Of a DNA stretch of 64,000 nucleotides, positions 19,223 through 28,724 are shown in pieces (within the stretch, counting starts at the first letter, position 1; every line of letters starts with the position of its first letter). The DNA comes from Micrococcaceae bacterium Sec5.8. Its GTDB lineage: Bacteria > Actinomycetota > Actinomycetes > Actinomycetales > Micrococcaceae. The stretch spans positions 248,001-312,000 of the forward strand of contig CP143429.1 in the NCBI GenBank assembly GCA_039636775.1, given 5' to 3'. The notes beneath the pieces are model-generated. The model did no database searches, was not told where the DNA came from, and saw only the letters and a list, made by a program, of their open reading frames with translations. The position numbers and the translations under genes were made by a program.

Positions 19223-20527
19223 GTGTTTGAGGCCCCCAGCATCATCTTTACGGTGGCCGGCCTGGCCGTTTTTGCGGCCGCGCTTCTGCCCAAGCTGCTG
19301 AACAAAGCGCCGCTGTCCATGCCGATGGTGTTTCTGGGCGCCGGAATGTTGGCCTTCACGTTCATGCCGGACCTGCCGAACCCGGATCCCCTGCAGCACC
19401 GGGAGTTCACCGCCCATCTGACGGAAATCTGCGTCATCATCTCGCTGATGGGAGCCGGCCTCGCCCTGGACCGCCCCGTGAGCAAACGCGGCTGGTCCAC
19501 CACCTGGCGGATGCTTGGCATTGCCATGCCGCTCTGCATTGTTGGCCTCACCCTGCTGGGACTCGGGGTGCTGGGCCTCGGGCTTGGAGCCGCGCTGCTG
19601 GTCGCGGCGGCGCTCGCGCCGACCGACCCTGTGCTGGCCTCGGAGGTCCAAGTGGGCGAACCCGCCGACGACGAGGATGAATCCGCCCGCGGCGAGGACG
19701 AAATCCGCTTCGGCCTCACCTCCGAGGCAGGCCTGAATGACGGACTGGCGTTCCCGTTTGTGTATCTGGCCATCGCCATCAGCCTGGTGGGCCCGTCGCC
19801 GTCTCAGTGGTTTGTTTCCTGGTTTGCCACCGACGTCCTCTGGCGGATCGGCATGGGGCTTTTCCTCGGCTGGCTCGCCGGAAAGGCGTTGAGCCTGCTG
19901 TTCTTCTCCGCCCGCGACAGCATCCGGCTGTCCAACCACTCCGAGGGCTTCGTGGCGCTCGCGGCGACCTTCCTGGCCTACGGCGTGACGGAAATGCTCT
20001 CAGGTTACGGATTCATCGCCGTCTTTATTTGTGCGGTGACCATCCGGGCCGCCGAACGGACGCATGGATTCCACCGCGTGATGCACTCCTACGTGGAACA
20101 GATCGAACGGCTGCTCACAGTGGTCATCCTGGTGCTTCTGGGCGGCGCGATAGCCCGGGGCCTGCTGGCCGGCATCGGTTGGGTAGAGATCCTGGTGGCG
20201 CTGGCGTTCCTGCTCGTGGTCCGTCCACTCGCCGGTTGGATCGGCCTGGCGCGGGGAAAGACGGGGCCGCGGGAACGGATCGCCATCGCCTTCTTCGGCA
20301 TCCGCGGCATCGGCTCGCTCTATTACCTGGCCTACGCGCTGGGCAAGGGCGACTTCGACGCGCAGGCCCAGCAACTGTGGGCGTTCATCGGCCTGGTGGT
20401 GGCCATGTCCATCGTGCTGCACGGCGCCACCACGGCGCCGGTCATGAACCGGCTCGACCGGCTCCGTGAAAAGCGGGCCGTGCAGCAGCATGGCGACGAC
20501 GGCAAGGCGCAGGTCACGCCCATCTGA
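19223..20527 (+). CDS. Sodium (cation)/proton antiporter, CPA1/NhaP-type
   Basis: 434 residues from GTG, preceded by AGGAGG. About 12 predicted membrane helices. LLVAAALAPTDPVLASEVQVGEP (about 130-152) has the TDP motif of CPA1 transporters, and GLNDGLAFPF carries the ion-binding N-D pair. A hydrophilic loop DDEDESARGEDEIR (about 153-167) is typical of the family. It exchanges Na+ or K+ for H+ across the plasma membrane. It stands downstream of the hut genes but behind a terminator, so co-regulation is doubtful. It is convergent with hutG, 12 bp apart. Confidence 0.9.
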   Translation: MFEAPSIIFTVAGLAVFAAALLPKLLNKAPLSMPMVFLGAGMLAFTFMPDLPNPDPLQHREFTAHLTEICVIISLMGAGLALDRPVSKRGWSTTWRMLGIAMPLCIVGLTLLGLGVLGLGLGAALLVAAALAPTDPVLASEVQVGEPADDEDESARGEDEIRFGLTSEAGLNDGLAFPFVYLAIAISLVGPSPSQWFVSWFATDVLWRIGMGLFLGWLAGKALSLLFFSARDSIRLSNHSEGFVALAATFLAYGVTEMLSGYGFIAVFICAVTIRAAERTHGFHRVMHSYVEQIERLLTVVILVLLGGAIARGLLAGIGWVEILVALAFLLVVRPLAGWIGLARGKTGPRERIAIAFFGIRGIGSLYYLAYALGKGDFDAQAQQLWAFIGLVVAMSIVLHGATTAPVMNRLDRLREKRAVQQHGDDGKAQVTPI

Positions 20528-20539
20528 ACGGCCCTCCGG

Positions 20540-21499
20540 TTACCCCAGCAGCGTGGTGATCAATCGTGCGGCCACCTTGGCCGTACGGTTGTCCACGTCG
20601 AATTCGGGGTTCAGCTCGGCGACGTCCAGATGGAGGAGTTTCCCGCTGGCGGCCACCTGACGGCACACTGCGTTAATGACCGGCAGCGGCACTCCGTACG
20701 CTGCCGGCGCGCTCACGCCGGGCGCCACCGAGGCCGGCAGCACGTCCAGATCAATCGTCAGATACACGGCGTCCACCTGAGCCAGGAACGCCGCCACGAA
20801 CACGTGCGTGGCCTCGGCTGAGCAGTCCTCATCCAGCAGGAAACCGACCCGCAACTCTTCCGCGGTCCGGAAAAGTGCCCTGGTGTTGTTCGGTTCGGAA
20901 ATCCCGACGACGGCATACTTCAGTTCGCGGCCCGCGGCGGCTTCGGCCCGGGCCATTTGGAGGAACGGAGTGCCGGAACTCGGCACTGCCTCATCCCGGA
21001 GGTCGAAGTGGGCGTCCAAATTCAGGACACCCACGCGCTGTCCCTGCCGCACCGCCGCCGAGCGTGCCACGCCCAGGTAGCTCGCGAACGCGGTCTCGTG
21101 CCCGCCGCCCAACACCACGGGAAGCTGCCCGGCGTCGAGCAGGCCGGTGATGGCGAGTCCGGCCCGCGCCTGCCCCGCCTCCAGGGCATCGCCGGCCACG
21201 GTCACGTCGCCGGCGTCGTGCACCTCACGGCCCAAGTGGAAGGCAAGCGGCGCGAGTGCGGCGCGGATCGCGGCCGGGGCAGCGGCCGCACCGGTGCGGC
21301 CCTTATTCCGGCGGACCCCCGCATCGCTGCCGAAGCCCAGGAGCACCGCGGGGCGCGGCGCGGCGGCCGGGGCCGGATCGCGGTGCGGGGCGTACGGCGT
21401 GACGGCCTGCCACCAGCGGCAGTGCTGGGGGCCGTCGCCGTCGAACCGTCCGGTCCAGGGCTGCGGCGGGGCATCGACGGCGGGTGCAGGAGAAACCAT
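20540..21499 (-). CDS. hutG: Formimidoylglutamase (arginase superfamily)
   Basis: 319 residues. Binuclear Mn motifs of ureohydrolases are all present: GGGHETAF (about 127), LNLDAHFDLRD (about 158) and LTIDLDVLPASVAPGVSAPA (about 241). An N-terminal segment RWWQAVTPY..ILGFGSDAGVRRNKGRTGA-like is specific for the HutG branch. It hydrolyses N-formimidoyl-L-glutamate to glutamate and formamide, the last histidine-degradation step in this route. It faces the hutUH operon from the opposite strand. It is separated from the NCS2 gene by a hairpin element. Confidence 0.92.
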   Translation of the reverse strand: MVSPAPAVDAPPQPWTGRFDGDGPQHCRWWQAVTPYAPHRDPAPAAAPRPAVLLGFGSDAGVRRNKGRTGAAAAPAAIRAALAPLAFHLGREVHDAGDVTVAGDALEAGQARAGLAITGLLDAGQLPVVLGGGHETAFASYLGVARSAAVRQGQRVGVLNLDAHFDLRDEAVPSSGTPFLQMARAEAAAGRELKYAVVGISEPNNTRALFRTAEELRVGFLLDEDCSAEATHVFVAAFLAQVDAVYLTIDLDVLPASVAPGVSAPAAYGVPLPVINAVCRQVAASGKLLHLDVAELNPEFDVDNRTAKVAARLITTLLG

Positions 21500-21587
21500 G
21501 CCCCAAGCTCACCGCAGGCAGGGCGGGAAAACCAGCCGCGCCGCCGTCGTGCTGTCCGAAATCCCGGAACCTGCCGTTAAACGCCGC

Positions 21588-21644
21588 CGAGTTGGCCGTT
21601 CACGGCAATGTTTATCGAAAACAGTGCCGCGAAAGGCCAACTCG
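21588..21644. repeat. Long-hairpin intergenic element (CGAGTTGGCC arms)
   Basis: Perfect 10-bp outer arms CGAGTTGGCC and GGCCAACTCG enclose further paired blocks (TTC/GAA, CGGCA/TGCCG, GTTT/AAAC) around a short loop, so nearly the whole 57 bp folds back. It lies in the 172-bp gap between hutG and the NCS2 gene, where no coding sequence is seen. The shape is a REP/MITE-like palindromic unit with a different sequence from that at 15204. Confidence 0.65.
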
Positions 21645-21671
21645 ACGGAACGGGCGGGGAAAGCTGCGGAG

Positions 21672-23114
21672 TTAGTGCAGTCCCAGCGCGGCCTCGATCG
21701 GGCCGATCCCGAAGAACAGCAGGAAGGCGGCGGCCACGGCCCACATCAGCGGGTGGACCTCGCGGGCGCGGCCCTGGAAGGTGCGGATCAGGACGAAGGA
21801 GATGAAGCCCGCGCCGAGGCCGTTGGCGATCGAGTAGGTGAACGGCATCAGGGTGAAGGTCAGGAACGCCGGAATCGCGATGCCCCAGTCCTGCCAGTCG
21901 ATCTTGCCCACCTGGGACACCATCATGAACCCGACGACCACCAGCGCCGGGGCCACGGCCTCGAACGGTACGAGGTTGATGAGCGGGGTGAAGAACATGG
22001 CGACGAGGAACAGCAGTCCGGTGACGATCGAGGCCAGGCCGGTCCGGGCACCTTCGCCGATGCCGGCGCCGGATTCAACGTAGATCTGGTTCGAGGAGAC
22101 CGAGGCGCCGCCGCCGATGATCGCACCCAGCGCGTCCACCTGCAGGACCCGGTCCACGTTGGGGATGTTGCCGTCCTTGTCGATGGTGCCGGCCTCGGTG
22201 GCCAGGCCAACCATGGTGCCCATGGCATCGAAGAAGATGCTCAGCAGGATCACGAACGCCAGCAGAGTCGCCGCGACGAAGCCGAGGTGCTCAAAGGCGC
22301 CGAACGGGTTGGCCTTGCCGATCAGGGACAGGTCCGGCGCTGCCCATTCAGTGAACTTCGGCGCCACGAGGGACCAGCCCTGGGGGTTGGAGGTCTTGCC
22401 GTCGAAGCTGGGGCCGATGTGCAGGGTGAATTCCAGAATCACGGCCAGGATGGTTGAGGCGATGATTCCGATCAGGATCGCGCCTTTGACCTTGCGGACC
22501 ACGAGGGCGATGGTGAGGATCAGGCCGAATACGAAGACCAGCGTGGGCCAGCCCAGCAGCTTGCCGTCAAAGCCCAGCCCCACCGGAACGGTGGTGCCGG
22601 CGACGTCCGGGATACGGCGCACGAAGCCGGCATTGACCAGGCCGATCAGGGCGATGAACAGGCCGATGCCCACCACAATGGCCGTCTTCAGGCCTTCCGG
22701 AACCGCCTTGAAGACTGCCGTCCGGAAACCGGTGAGGACCAGGATCAGCATGGTGACGCCGGAGAGCACCACCAGCCCCATCATGTCCGGCCACGTCAGT
22801 CCCGGGTTGGTGGCCACGGTGACGGCGACGAAGGCGTTGACGCCGAGGCCGGTCGCCAGCGCGAAGGGGTGCTTGGCCCACGCGCCCATCAGGATGGTCA
22901 GGATGCCGGCAGCGAAGGCCGTGACGGCCGCGACGGCGGGGAAACCGAGGGTTGCACCGGAGGAATCGGGGCCCGAGAGGATCAGCGGGTTCAGCACCAC
23001 GATGTAGCTCATCGCGAAGAACGTGGCGAAGCCGCCACGGATCTCCCGCGAGAAGTCGGACCCCCGCTCGGATATCTTGAAGTACCGGTCGAGTGCAGAG
23101 CCCTGCTTAAGCAT
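21672..23114 (-). CDS. NCS2-family purine permease (AzgA/GhxP-like)
   Basis: 480 residues, 12-14 predicted membrane helices. FFAMSYIVVLNPLILSG (about 30-46), GLGVNAFVAVTV (about 93) and FFDAMGTMVGLATEAG (about 293) are signatures of the adenine/guanine/hypoxanthine branch (COG2252). It imports purine bases with protons across the plasma membrane. It is monocistronic. The specific base is not readable. It lies next to nitrogen-scavenging hut genes, which fits a nitrogen-acquisition neighbourhood. Confidence 0.92.
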   Translation of the reverse strand: MLKQGSALDRYFKISERGSDFSREIRGGFATFFAMSYIVVLNPLILSGPDSSGATLGFPAVAAVTAFAAGILTILMGAWAKHPFALATGLGVNAFVAVTVATNPGLTWPDMMGLVVLSGVTMLILVLTGFRTAVFKAVPEGLKTAIVVGIGLFIALIGLVNAGFVRRIPDVAGTTVPVGLGFDGKLLGWPTLVFVFGLILTIALVVRKVKGAILIGIIASTILAVILEFTLHIGPSFDGKTSNPQGWSLVAPKFTEWAAPDLSLIGKANPFGAFEHLGFVAATLLAFVILLSIFFDAMGTMVGLATEAGTIDKDGNIPNVDRVLQVDALGAIIGGGASVSSNQIYVESGAGIGEGARTGLASIVTGLLFLVAMFFTPLINLVPFEAVAPALVVVGFMMVSQVGKIDWQDWGIAIPAFLTFTLMPFTYSIANGLGAGFISFVLIRTFQGRAREVHPLMWAVAAAFLLFFGIGPIEAALGLH

Positions 23115-23224
23115 TAGTCCTCCGGGGGGTGGGGATGGTTACTTGAATCCTATTAGGCGTGCGAGCAGCGTCCGGCCGATTTCGCCTAGTCTGTAAGGAA
23201 GCCAACACTAGGAGCAGCCCTTCC

Positions 23225-23818
23225 ATGCGCCTCATCCGTCTGCTCGTCAGTGCCCTGCTGGGCGCTGCGATCTTCTCCGCTGCCCTTCTGGGAGCCATTG
23301 CACCGGCTTCGGCCCACGACGCCGCCGAGTCCACCAGCCCGGCGTCGGGCGCCACGGTGGCCACGACGCCGGAGAAGGTCTCTGTCACCTTCAATAACAA
23401 GCCGCTCGGATTGGGTTCGCAGATTGCCGTGAACCACACGGACGGAGCCAACTGGGCCGACGGCGGCGTGGAGATCGTGGACAACGTCGCCTCGCAGAAG
23501 CTCAAGCCCGGCGCCCCTGCCGGGCTCTATACGGTCGCGTGGCGGGTGGCCAGCGCCGATGGCCACCCCATCGAAGGCACGTTCACGTTCACTGCCACCG
23601 CCGGAGCGGCAGGCACGACGGCGGCTGCCGCGGTTCCCACGATGGGCACCGCCCAGCCGGGAACGGCGCCGGCGCCGTCGACGCCGGCCAGCTCAGCGGA
23701 ACCGTTCCCGTGGAGCATTGTAATCTTCGTCGGAACGGCGGTCGGCATCGTGGTCGCCCTGGGCCTGATGGCCAAGAGCCGGCTCAAGACGGATTCGGGC
23801 AAAGACGCCGACAGCTGA
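23225..23818 (+). CDS. CopC-domain copper-binding protein with C-terminal membrane anchor
   Basis: 197 residues. ATG at 23225 begins a clear signal peptide ending APASA, leaving His at the mature N-terminus (HDAAESTSPASG), the Cu(II) histidine-brace residue of CopC proteins. A second ligand sits in SADGHPIEGTFTF (about 112). An Ala/Pro linker and one membrane helix (about 162-183) close the protein. It binds copper on the outer face. CopD is not adjacent, unlike classic copCD operons. RBS AGGAG upstream. Confidence 0.88.
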   Translation: MRLIRLLVSALLGAAIFSAALLGAIAPASAHDAAESTSPASGATVATTPEKVSVTFNNKPLGLGSQIAVNHTDGANWADGGVEIVDNVASQKLKPGAPAGLYTVAWRVASADGHPIEGTFTFTATAGAAGTTAAAAVPTMGTAQPGTAPAPSTPASSAEPFPWSIVIFVGTAVGIVVALGLMAKSRLKTDSGKDADS

Positions 23819-23854
23819 CCGGAAGCAACGCGGGGCACGTGCGATCCGGGCGCC

Positions 23855-24490
23855 TTAGCCCCGAGCTGCCAGGGAGACGCCGGCTGGCCCTGCGGCGGGA
23901 ACGCCGCCCGGGTGGACCTTGGCGGAGATCGCCTGGCCCACCACCTTCGCCTGGCGCAGCACTTCTTTCGGCGACGGCGTGATGAGCTCTCCCACTCCCA
24001 CGAGGTACATCCCGAGCTCGTGCATGGCCGACATCAGGCTTTGCCCCGCGGCCACACCGAGCTCGGAGAGCATCCGGCGCAGCTGGCTGTGGGCGCAGCG
24101 CGTCAGCACGAGGTGGTCCGCGAGCAGGATGCCGCCGGGAGTGCGCACGGCCCACGGCTGGGTGTACCCGGTGGCGCCGGCGTCCACGTGATCCAGCTGC
24201 AGGGCGCGGATGTTGGTCCGGACGTCCAGCTGGTGGTTGGCGGCGTAATTCCGCAAGTGGCGGAGGATTTCGTTGCGTTCCTGCAGGCTCCCGGCGTCAG
24301 CCGCATCGCAGCGCTGCAGGGAGGAGGTGTTGGCCGGATGGCCGGCGCCCAGCAGATCCAGCCCGTCCACGATGATGGAGTCAACCCCGCGCCGTTGGAG
24401 CTCGCTGGCCACCGCAAGTCCGGACAGGCCGGTGCCAATGACGACGGCTGTGGTCCGTTCGATGTTCCCGGACATTGGCATGCTCAACAC
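23855..24490 (-). CDS. Short FAD/NAD(P)-binding oxidoreductase-like protein
   Basis: 211 residues from GTG with GGAAGGA upstream. TTAVVIGTGLSGLAVASELQRRG is a dinucleotide-binding GxGxxG motif followed by VDSIIVDGLDLLG, as in FAD-dependent oxidoreductases of the trxB/CzcO type. The protein is about half the length of normal flavin monooxygenases and lacks a recognisable second nucleotide motif, so it is either a minimal family or a decayed gene. The frame shows no internal disruption. Function unknown. Confidence 0.65.
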   Translation of the reverse strand: MLSMPMSGNIERTTAVVIGTGLSGLAVASELQRRGVDSIIVDGLDLLGAGHPANTSSLQRCDAADAGSLQERNEILRHLRNYAANHQLDVRTNIRALQLDHVDAGATGYTQPWAVRTPGGILLADHLVLTRCAHSQLRRMLSELGVAAGQSLMSAMHELGMYLVGVGELITPSPKEVLRQAKVVGQAISAKVHPGGVPAAGPAGVSLAARG

Positions 24491-24707
24491 AGCAGGGTCC
24501 TTCCTCGAATGGTGCCACTTGCGGGAACAACGCCCCGGCGCGTTCCGCCGCCCGCCCGGAACGCCAGGACTTCAGCCGGCGTTCTGAAAGACGAGTCTCG
24601 GTTCAGCAACGCCTCGAACACTACCTAAGATTTGACGCCTTGGATAGGGCGGGCGAAACGACGGCCGGACCCCGAAATGTCCGTGGTTTTCGGGGCTGAC
24701 CGGGCGG

Positions 24708-25067
24708 TCAGCTCAGGCAGAGGCACAAGGGATGGCCGGCCGGGTCAAGGAAGACCCGGAAGGTAGTACCGGGCTGGTGTCCGTGTTTCGTCGCGCCAAG
24801 TTCGAGCACGGCTGCCTCGGCGGCATCGAGGTCATCAACCACGACGTCGAGGTGCATCTGCTGCGGTACCTCCTGGCCGGGCCACTGCGGCGGCGTGAAC
24901 GGCTCGACCTTCTGGAAGCTCAACGAATCCCCGTAATCGGCGCGCACGGAGCACCAGTCGTCGTCACTTTGCTCGACCTTCCAACCGAGCAGGGCGCCGT
25001 AGAACTCTGCCAGCGTCCTGGGGTCGGGACAATCGAGGACGACGACGGGGAAGCGTGCGATAGCCAT
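24708..25067 (-). CDS. VOC-superfamily (glyoxalase-like) protein
   Basis: 119 residues. FPVVVLDCPDPRTLAEFYGALLGWKVE and a second beta-alpha-beta unit with MHLDVVVDDLDAAEAAVLELGA and FRVFLDPAGHPLCLC define a single VOC domain pair (Glyoxalase_6 type). Such proteins hold a metal or bind small aromatic drugs. The ATG at 25067 is taken over a GTG two codons earlier; no clear RBS. Substrate unknown. Divergent from the UspA gene at 25277. Confidence 0.82.
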   Translation of the reverse strand: MAIARFPVVVLDCPDPRTLAEFYGALLGWKVEQSDDDWCSVRADYGDSLSFQKVEPFTPPQWPGQEVPQQMHLDVVVDDLDAAEAAVLELGATKHGHQPGTTFRVFLDPAGHPLCLCLS

Positions 25068-25276
25068 GGCCACACTCTAGGACCATCTCCCGCGAACCGC
25101 ACCCGTTCGGAGCCCTGAATCAGCCGCTTGCCAGTTGCCGGTTAACCGAGAATAGTGAGGAGAACCAGGGGTCCAGCCCGCAGAATCTTCGGGCGGACCG
25201 CCCTTGGACGCCGTACGCGGGCACGTCTGGCAGAATAGCCGCAACATCAGGCAAGAATCGCGAGGAGGCGGACCCC

Positions 25277-26314
25277 ATGGGCCGAGAACAGGTGCATCCG
25301 GATCCGGCCGGGGATTCCCCCAAAGGGTCCGCGGCTTCCGGCGGGATCGTGGTGGGCGTCGACGGTTCGGACCACAGCAAGTGCGCGTTGGTGTGGGCGG
25401 CCCGTGAAGCAGAGCGCCGGAACCGCCCGCTCCACATCATCACCGCCTACTCCGTTCCGATCTTCGCCGCGTCGGGGCTCGACGGCGGATACGCCACGGT
25501 TGATGACTCGGTCATCCGCGAAGGTGCGGAGGCCATCCTTAAGCAGGCTGTCGACAAGGTGGCCGGCTACCTGATCGACGTCGACGCAACCGTCGAAAAC
25601 GGCGACGCCTCCGGTGTCCTGCTGGAGATGTCCGAAACCGCCGAGCTCCTCGTCTTCGGCACCCGCGGCCGGGGCGGCTTTGTGGGCCGGCTGCTCGGCT
25701 CCGTGAGCAGCGCCCTCCCCGCGCACGCTAAATGTCCCACAGTCACTGTGCCCCTGATCTGCGCGGACCGTCTGGGCGAAATCACCGACGACAAGCGCAT
25801 CCTCGCGGAACGGGCCAAATCCGGCCACGTCCCGGTCGAAAATGTTGTGGTGGTGGGCGTCGACGGCTCGGAACAGGCCCGCGTGGCCGTGCTGGAGGCG
25901 GCGGCGCAGGCCGAACGGCTGGCTGCCCCGCTGCGGGTGGTCTGCGCTGTCCCGCAGTACAACGGCTCGCTGGCGTGGGTGCCTGCGCCGATGGACCGTG
26001 AGGCGCTCTTCGCCGACATCAGGACCCAGCTCGACGCCGGGACTGCCTGGATCAGAAGCCACTTCCCCCACCTCACCGTAGAGAACCAGCTGGTGGACGG
26101 CTCGCCGGTGGAAATTCTTGTCGAGGCCAGCCGGCACGTGGAACTGGTGGTGGTTGGCACCCGCGGCCGCGGCGGTTTCGCCGGGATGCTGCTGGGGTCC
26201 ACCTCCGACGGGATTCTGCATCATGCGAAAGGCCCGGTCATGGTGGTCCCGGACCGGGATGACCCCCGGCTTGCTGACCGGGTGAACTTCGGAGCTGTGC
26301 CCGGGAATTCGTAG
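25277..26314 (+). CDS. Universal stress protein, tandem ATP-binding UspA domains
   Basis: 345 residues, start preceded by GAGGAGG. Two UspA domains; both end with the full ATP-binding motif: GTRGRGGFVGRLLGS (about 118-132) and GTRGRGGFAGMLLGS (about 294-308). Unlike the USP at 6219, both sites look intact. A cytoplasmic ATP-binding stress protein; in actinobacteria these respond to hypoxia, starvation or oxidative stress. It appears monocistronic. The following 250 bp up to 26564 contain no gene that can be supported. Confidence 0.92.
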   Translation: MGREQVHPDPAGDSPKGSAASGGIVVGVDGSDHSKCALVWAAREAERRNRPLHIITAYSVPIFAASGLDGGYATVDDSVIREGAEAILKQAVDKVAGYLIDVDATVENGDASGVLLEMSETAELLVFGTRGRGGFVGRLLGSVSSALPAHAKCPTVTVPLICADRLGEITDDKRILAERAKSGHVPVENVVVVGVDGSEQARVAVLEAAAQAERLAAPLRVVCAVPQYNGSLAWVPAPMDREALFADIRTQLDAGTAWIRSHFPHLTVENQLVDGSPVEILVEASRHVELVVVGTRGRGGFAGMLLGSTSDGILHHAKGPVMVVPDRDDPRLADRVNFGAVPGNS

Positions 26315-26564
26315 CCCGGACCGGGCCCCTGGGCCCAGGCCGGGGACCTGGGTGCTCGCGTTCCTGCTCGGGGCAGTCGAGCTGACCCTCAATGTGCTCG
26401 CCTGGGGGAACCTCCGAGCCGGCGCCGCCGGACCAGCGCCGCAGCGCCCGGACCTTCACCGCCGCCAGCGGTGGCAATCGAACTAATCTGCCGGCAAAAG
26501 GTGAAGCGGGACACCCTGGGGCGTATTGTTAATCCATGAACTGCAAGGTTGGAGCGTTGTCGCT

Positions 26565-27725
26565 ATGACGCGCAAGTGGCTGCGTTGGCTGCCCGCTGTT
26601 GCGGTGCCTGCCGCCATTGCCGCGGGCATCCTTTCCGGATCCGTGCCCGCGAATGCCGGAGACCCGCTGCCGGAGAAGACCCCGCAGCAGATTCTCCTCA
26701 TGATCGCCCAGCACGGCGAAAAGTCTTTGTCCGGAACCCTGGAACAGAGCTCGGCGATCGGTCTGCCCGACCTGCCCAAGTCGGGGTCCGGCGCGGGATC
26801 GCCGGAGACGGCGTGGCTGGAGCTCCTGACAGGACCCCACACGGCCCGTGTCTACCTGGATGGACCCAGCAATGCCCGGGTCCAGGTCATGGACCCGATG
26901 GCGGAGCGGGATGCCGTACGGAACGGCAATGATCTATGGTTCTATAACTCCAAGGACAACACCGCCGCGCACGCCCAGCTTCCTGCCGATGCAGCCAGCC
27001 GGCACGCGGCAGGACCCGGCGCGGCGGCGACCCCGGAGGACCTGGCCGGCCGGCTGCTCGCCACAATGGATGCGACCACAAAGGTGTCCGTCGGCCCTGA
27101 CGTCCAGGTGGCAGGCCGGGCGGCCTACAACCTGGTACTGACCCCGAAGTCCCAAGTCACGCTGGTGGATTCCATTGCCATAGCCGTCGACGGAGACACG
27201 GGACTCCCGCTCGGCGTCGAACTCAAGGCACGCGGGCAGGCGGAGCCGGCTTTTAGCGTTGCCTTCACCAGCCTTGCGCTTGAGGCGCCGGATTCCGCCA
27301 TCTTCAACTTCACCCCTCCGGCCGGGGCAACCGTGAAGGAAATCCCGCTGCCAGCCCATAAATCCGGTGCCGCCACAGCGCCGCCGGACGCCGCCAAGCC
27401 GGACGCTGCAAAGCGGCCCACCGTATCCGGCACGGGCTGGGAATCCGTGCTTGAATTCCCGGCCGGGTCCGTGGCCTTGCCAGCCAGGAACCAGGCGCAG
27501 AACGGAACACCGGACTCCGGCACGGCGAATCCACTTCGCAACGGGACTTCCCCGGCTGCCGGATCCGGCGCGGCTGCCCTGTTCGAACAAGCTGCCGTGG
27601 CCGTCCCGGGCGGACGGCTCGTATCGACATCGCTGGTGAACGTTCTGATCCTCGACGACGGGCGGATCCTCGCCGGTTCCGTCCCGTTGGAGCGGCTGCA
27701 GGCCGCCGCGGCGTCCGGTAGATAA
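26565..27725 (+). CDS. Exported LolA-like (DUF2092-type) lipoprotein-carrier-fold protein
   Basis: 386 residues. ATG at 26565 opens a signal peptide (MTRKWLRWLPAVAVPAAIAAG.. cleaved after ANA). The region about 30-250 resembles LolA/LppX or MucB/RseB-type half-barrels (LELLTGPHTARVYLDGP, DLWFYNSKDN, YNLVLTPKS, LGVELKARG). The C-terminal 120 residues are Pro/Ala-rich and end in a small conserved block. It precedes an ABC transporter by 27 bp on the same strand, so it may work with it in lipid or envelope export or in stress sensing; this is inference. Confidence 0.78.
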   Translation: MTRKWLRWLPAVAVPAAIAAGILSGSVPANAGDPLPEKTPQQILLMIAQHGEKSLSGTLEQSSAIGLPDLPKSGSGAGSPETAWLELLTGPHTARVYLDGPSNARVQVMDPMAERDAVRNGNDLWFYNSKDNTAAHAQLPADAASRHAAGPGAAATPEDLAGRLLATMDATTKVSVGPDVQVAGRAAYNLVLTPKSQVTLVDSIAIAVDGDTGLPLGVELKARGQAEPAFSVAFTSLALEAPDSAIFNFTPPAGATVKEIPLPAHKSGAATAPPDAAKPDAAKRPTVSGTGWESVLEFPAGSVALPARNQAQNGTPDSGTANPLRNGTSPAAGSGAAALFEQAAVAVPGGRLVSTSLVNVLILDDGRILAGSVPLERLQAAAASGR

Positions 27726-27752
27726 CCCGGTGCGCGGCCCGGTGACCGAGGC

Positions 27753-28724
27753 GTGAGTGCCGCCGCGCCAGGGGCTGGCCTGAGCATCGAGACCACCGGT
27801 CTCAGCAAGCGTTTTGGCCGGCAGCTTGCTGTTGACAGCGTAAACCTGGCCGTACCCAAGGGCTCGGTCTTCGGCTTCCTCGGCCCCAACGGCTCCGGGA
27901 AGACCACCACCATCCGGCTGATGCTCGGACTCGCCTCCGCCACTTCCGGCTCGGTCCGGCTCCTGGGCCAGGAGATGCCGGGCCAGCAACACAGGGTGTT
28001 GCCCCGCGTGGGAGCCTTGGTGGAGGGGCCGGCGTTTTACCCGTTCCTCTCCGGCGCGGCCAACCTGCACCGCTTCGACGCCGCGGACCCGCGCGTTCCC
28101 GCCGCCACCCGCACAGCCCGCGTTCAGTCGGCGCTGGAGCGGGTGGGCCTGACGCACGCCGCGGATAAGAAGGTCCGGGCGTACTCGCTGGGCATGAAGC
28201 AGAGGCTCGGCATCGCCAATGCCCTGCTGGCTCCCCGTGAACTCCTGATTTTGGACGAACCGACCAACGGACTCGATCCGCAAGGCACCCGGGAGGTCCG
28301 CAGCTTGGTCCGCTCGCTGGCTGCCGACGGCGCCACAGTGTTTGTCTCCAGCCACCTTCTGGCCGAGGTGGAACAAATCTGCACCCACGCGGCCATCATG
28401 AGTGCGGGCCGGCTCGTGGCGCAGGGCACCCTTGCCGAACTGCGGGGCGGCGGCCAGGCCCGCATCCGGGTCCTGACGCCCGACACCGGGACTGCGGCCC
28501 GGGTGCTGACAGGGCTGGGCCTGGGCGCACCCGTCAGCGGTGCCGGTGATGTGATCTTCGCGCCGGTCCCTTCCCCCGCGGGGCCCGCGGCCGTGGCACC
28601 GGAGGCTGTGGTTGCCGCGCTGGTGGCTGCGGGCGTCCGGGTGCGGGGCTTCGCCACCGAACAGGTGAGCCTTGAGGAACGTTTCGTGGCGCTGACCGGG
28701 GAAGGGTTTGACGTTGCCCAGTAA
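27753..28724 (+). CDS. ABC transporter ATP-binding protein (drug/lipid exporter type)
   Basis: 323 residues from GTG. Walker A GPNGSGKTTT (about 49), signature YSLGMKQRLGIANALL (about 145), Walker B LLILDEPTNGLDP (about 166) and H-loop SSHLLAE (about 200). The C-terminal tail of about 95 residues is typical of CcmA/DRA-type exporters. It energises the adjacent permease. Its end overlaps the permease start by 17 bp, so translation is coupled. Confidence 0.92.
   Translation: MSAAAPGAGLSIETTGLSKRFGRQLAVDSVNLAVPKGSVFGFLGPNGSGKTTTIRLMLGLASATSGSVRLLGQEMPGQQHRVLPRVGALVEGPAFYPFLSGAANLHRFDAADPRVPAATRTARVQSALERVGLTHAADKKVRAYSLGMKQRLGIANALLAPRELLILDEPTNGLDPQGTREVRSLVRSLAADGATVFVSSHLLAEVEQICTHAAIMSAGRLVAQGTLAELRGGGQARIRVLTPDTGTAARVLTGLGLGAPVSGAGDVIFAPVPSPAGPAAVAPEAVVAALVAAGVRVRGFATEQVSLEERFVALTGEGFDVAQ

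Noticed and set aside
23855..24490. Truncated pseudogene call for the short oxidoreductase
   Set aside because: Good RBS and no frame break; no downstream fragment of a longer enzyme was found, so it is kept as a CDS with lower confidence.
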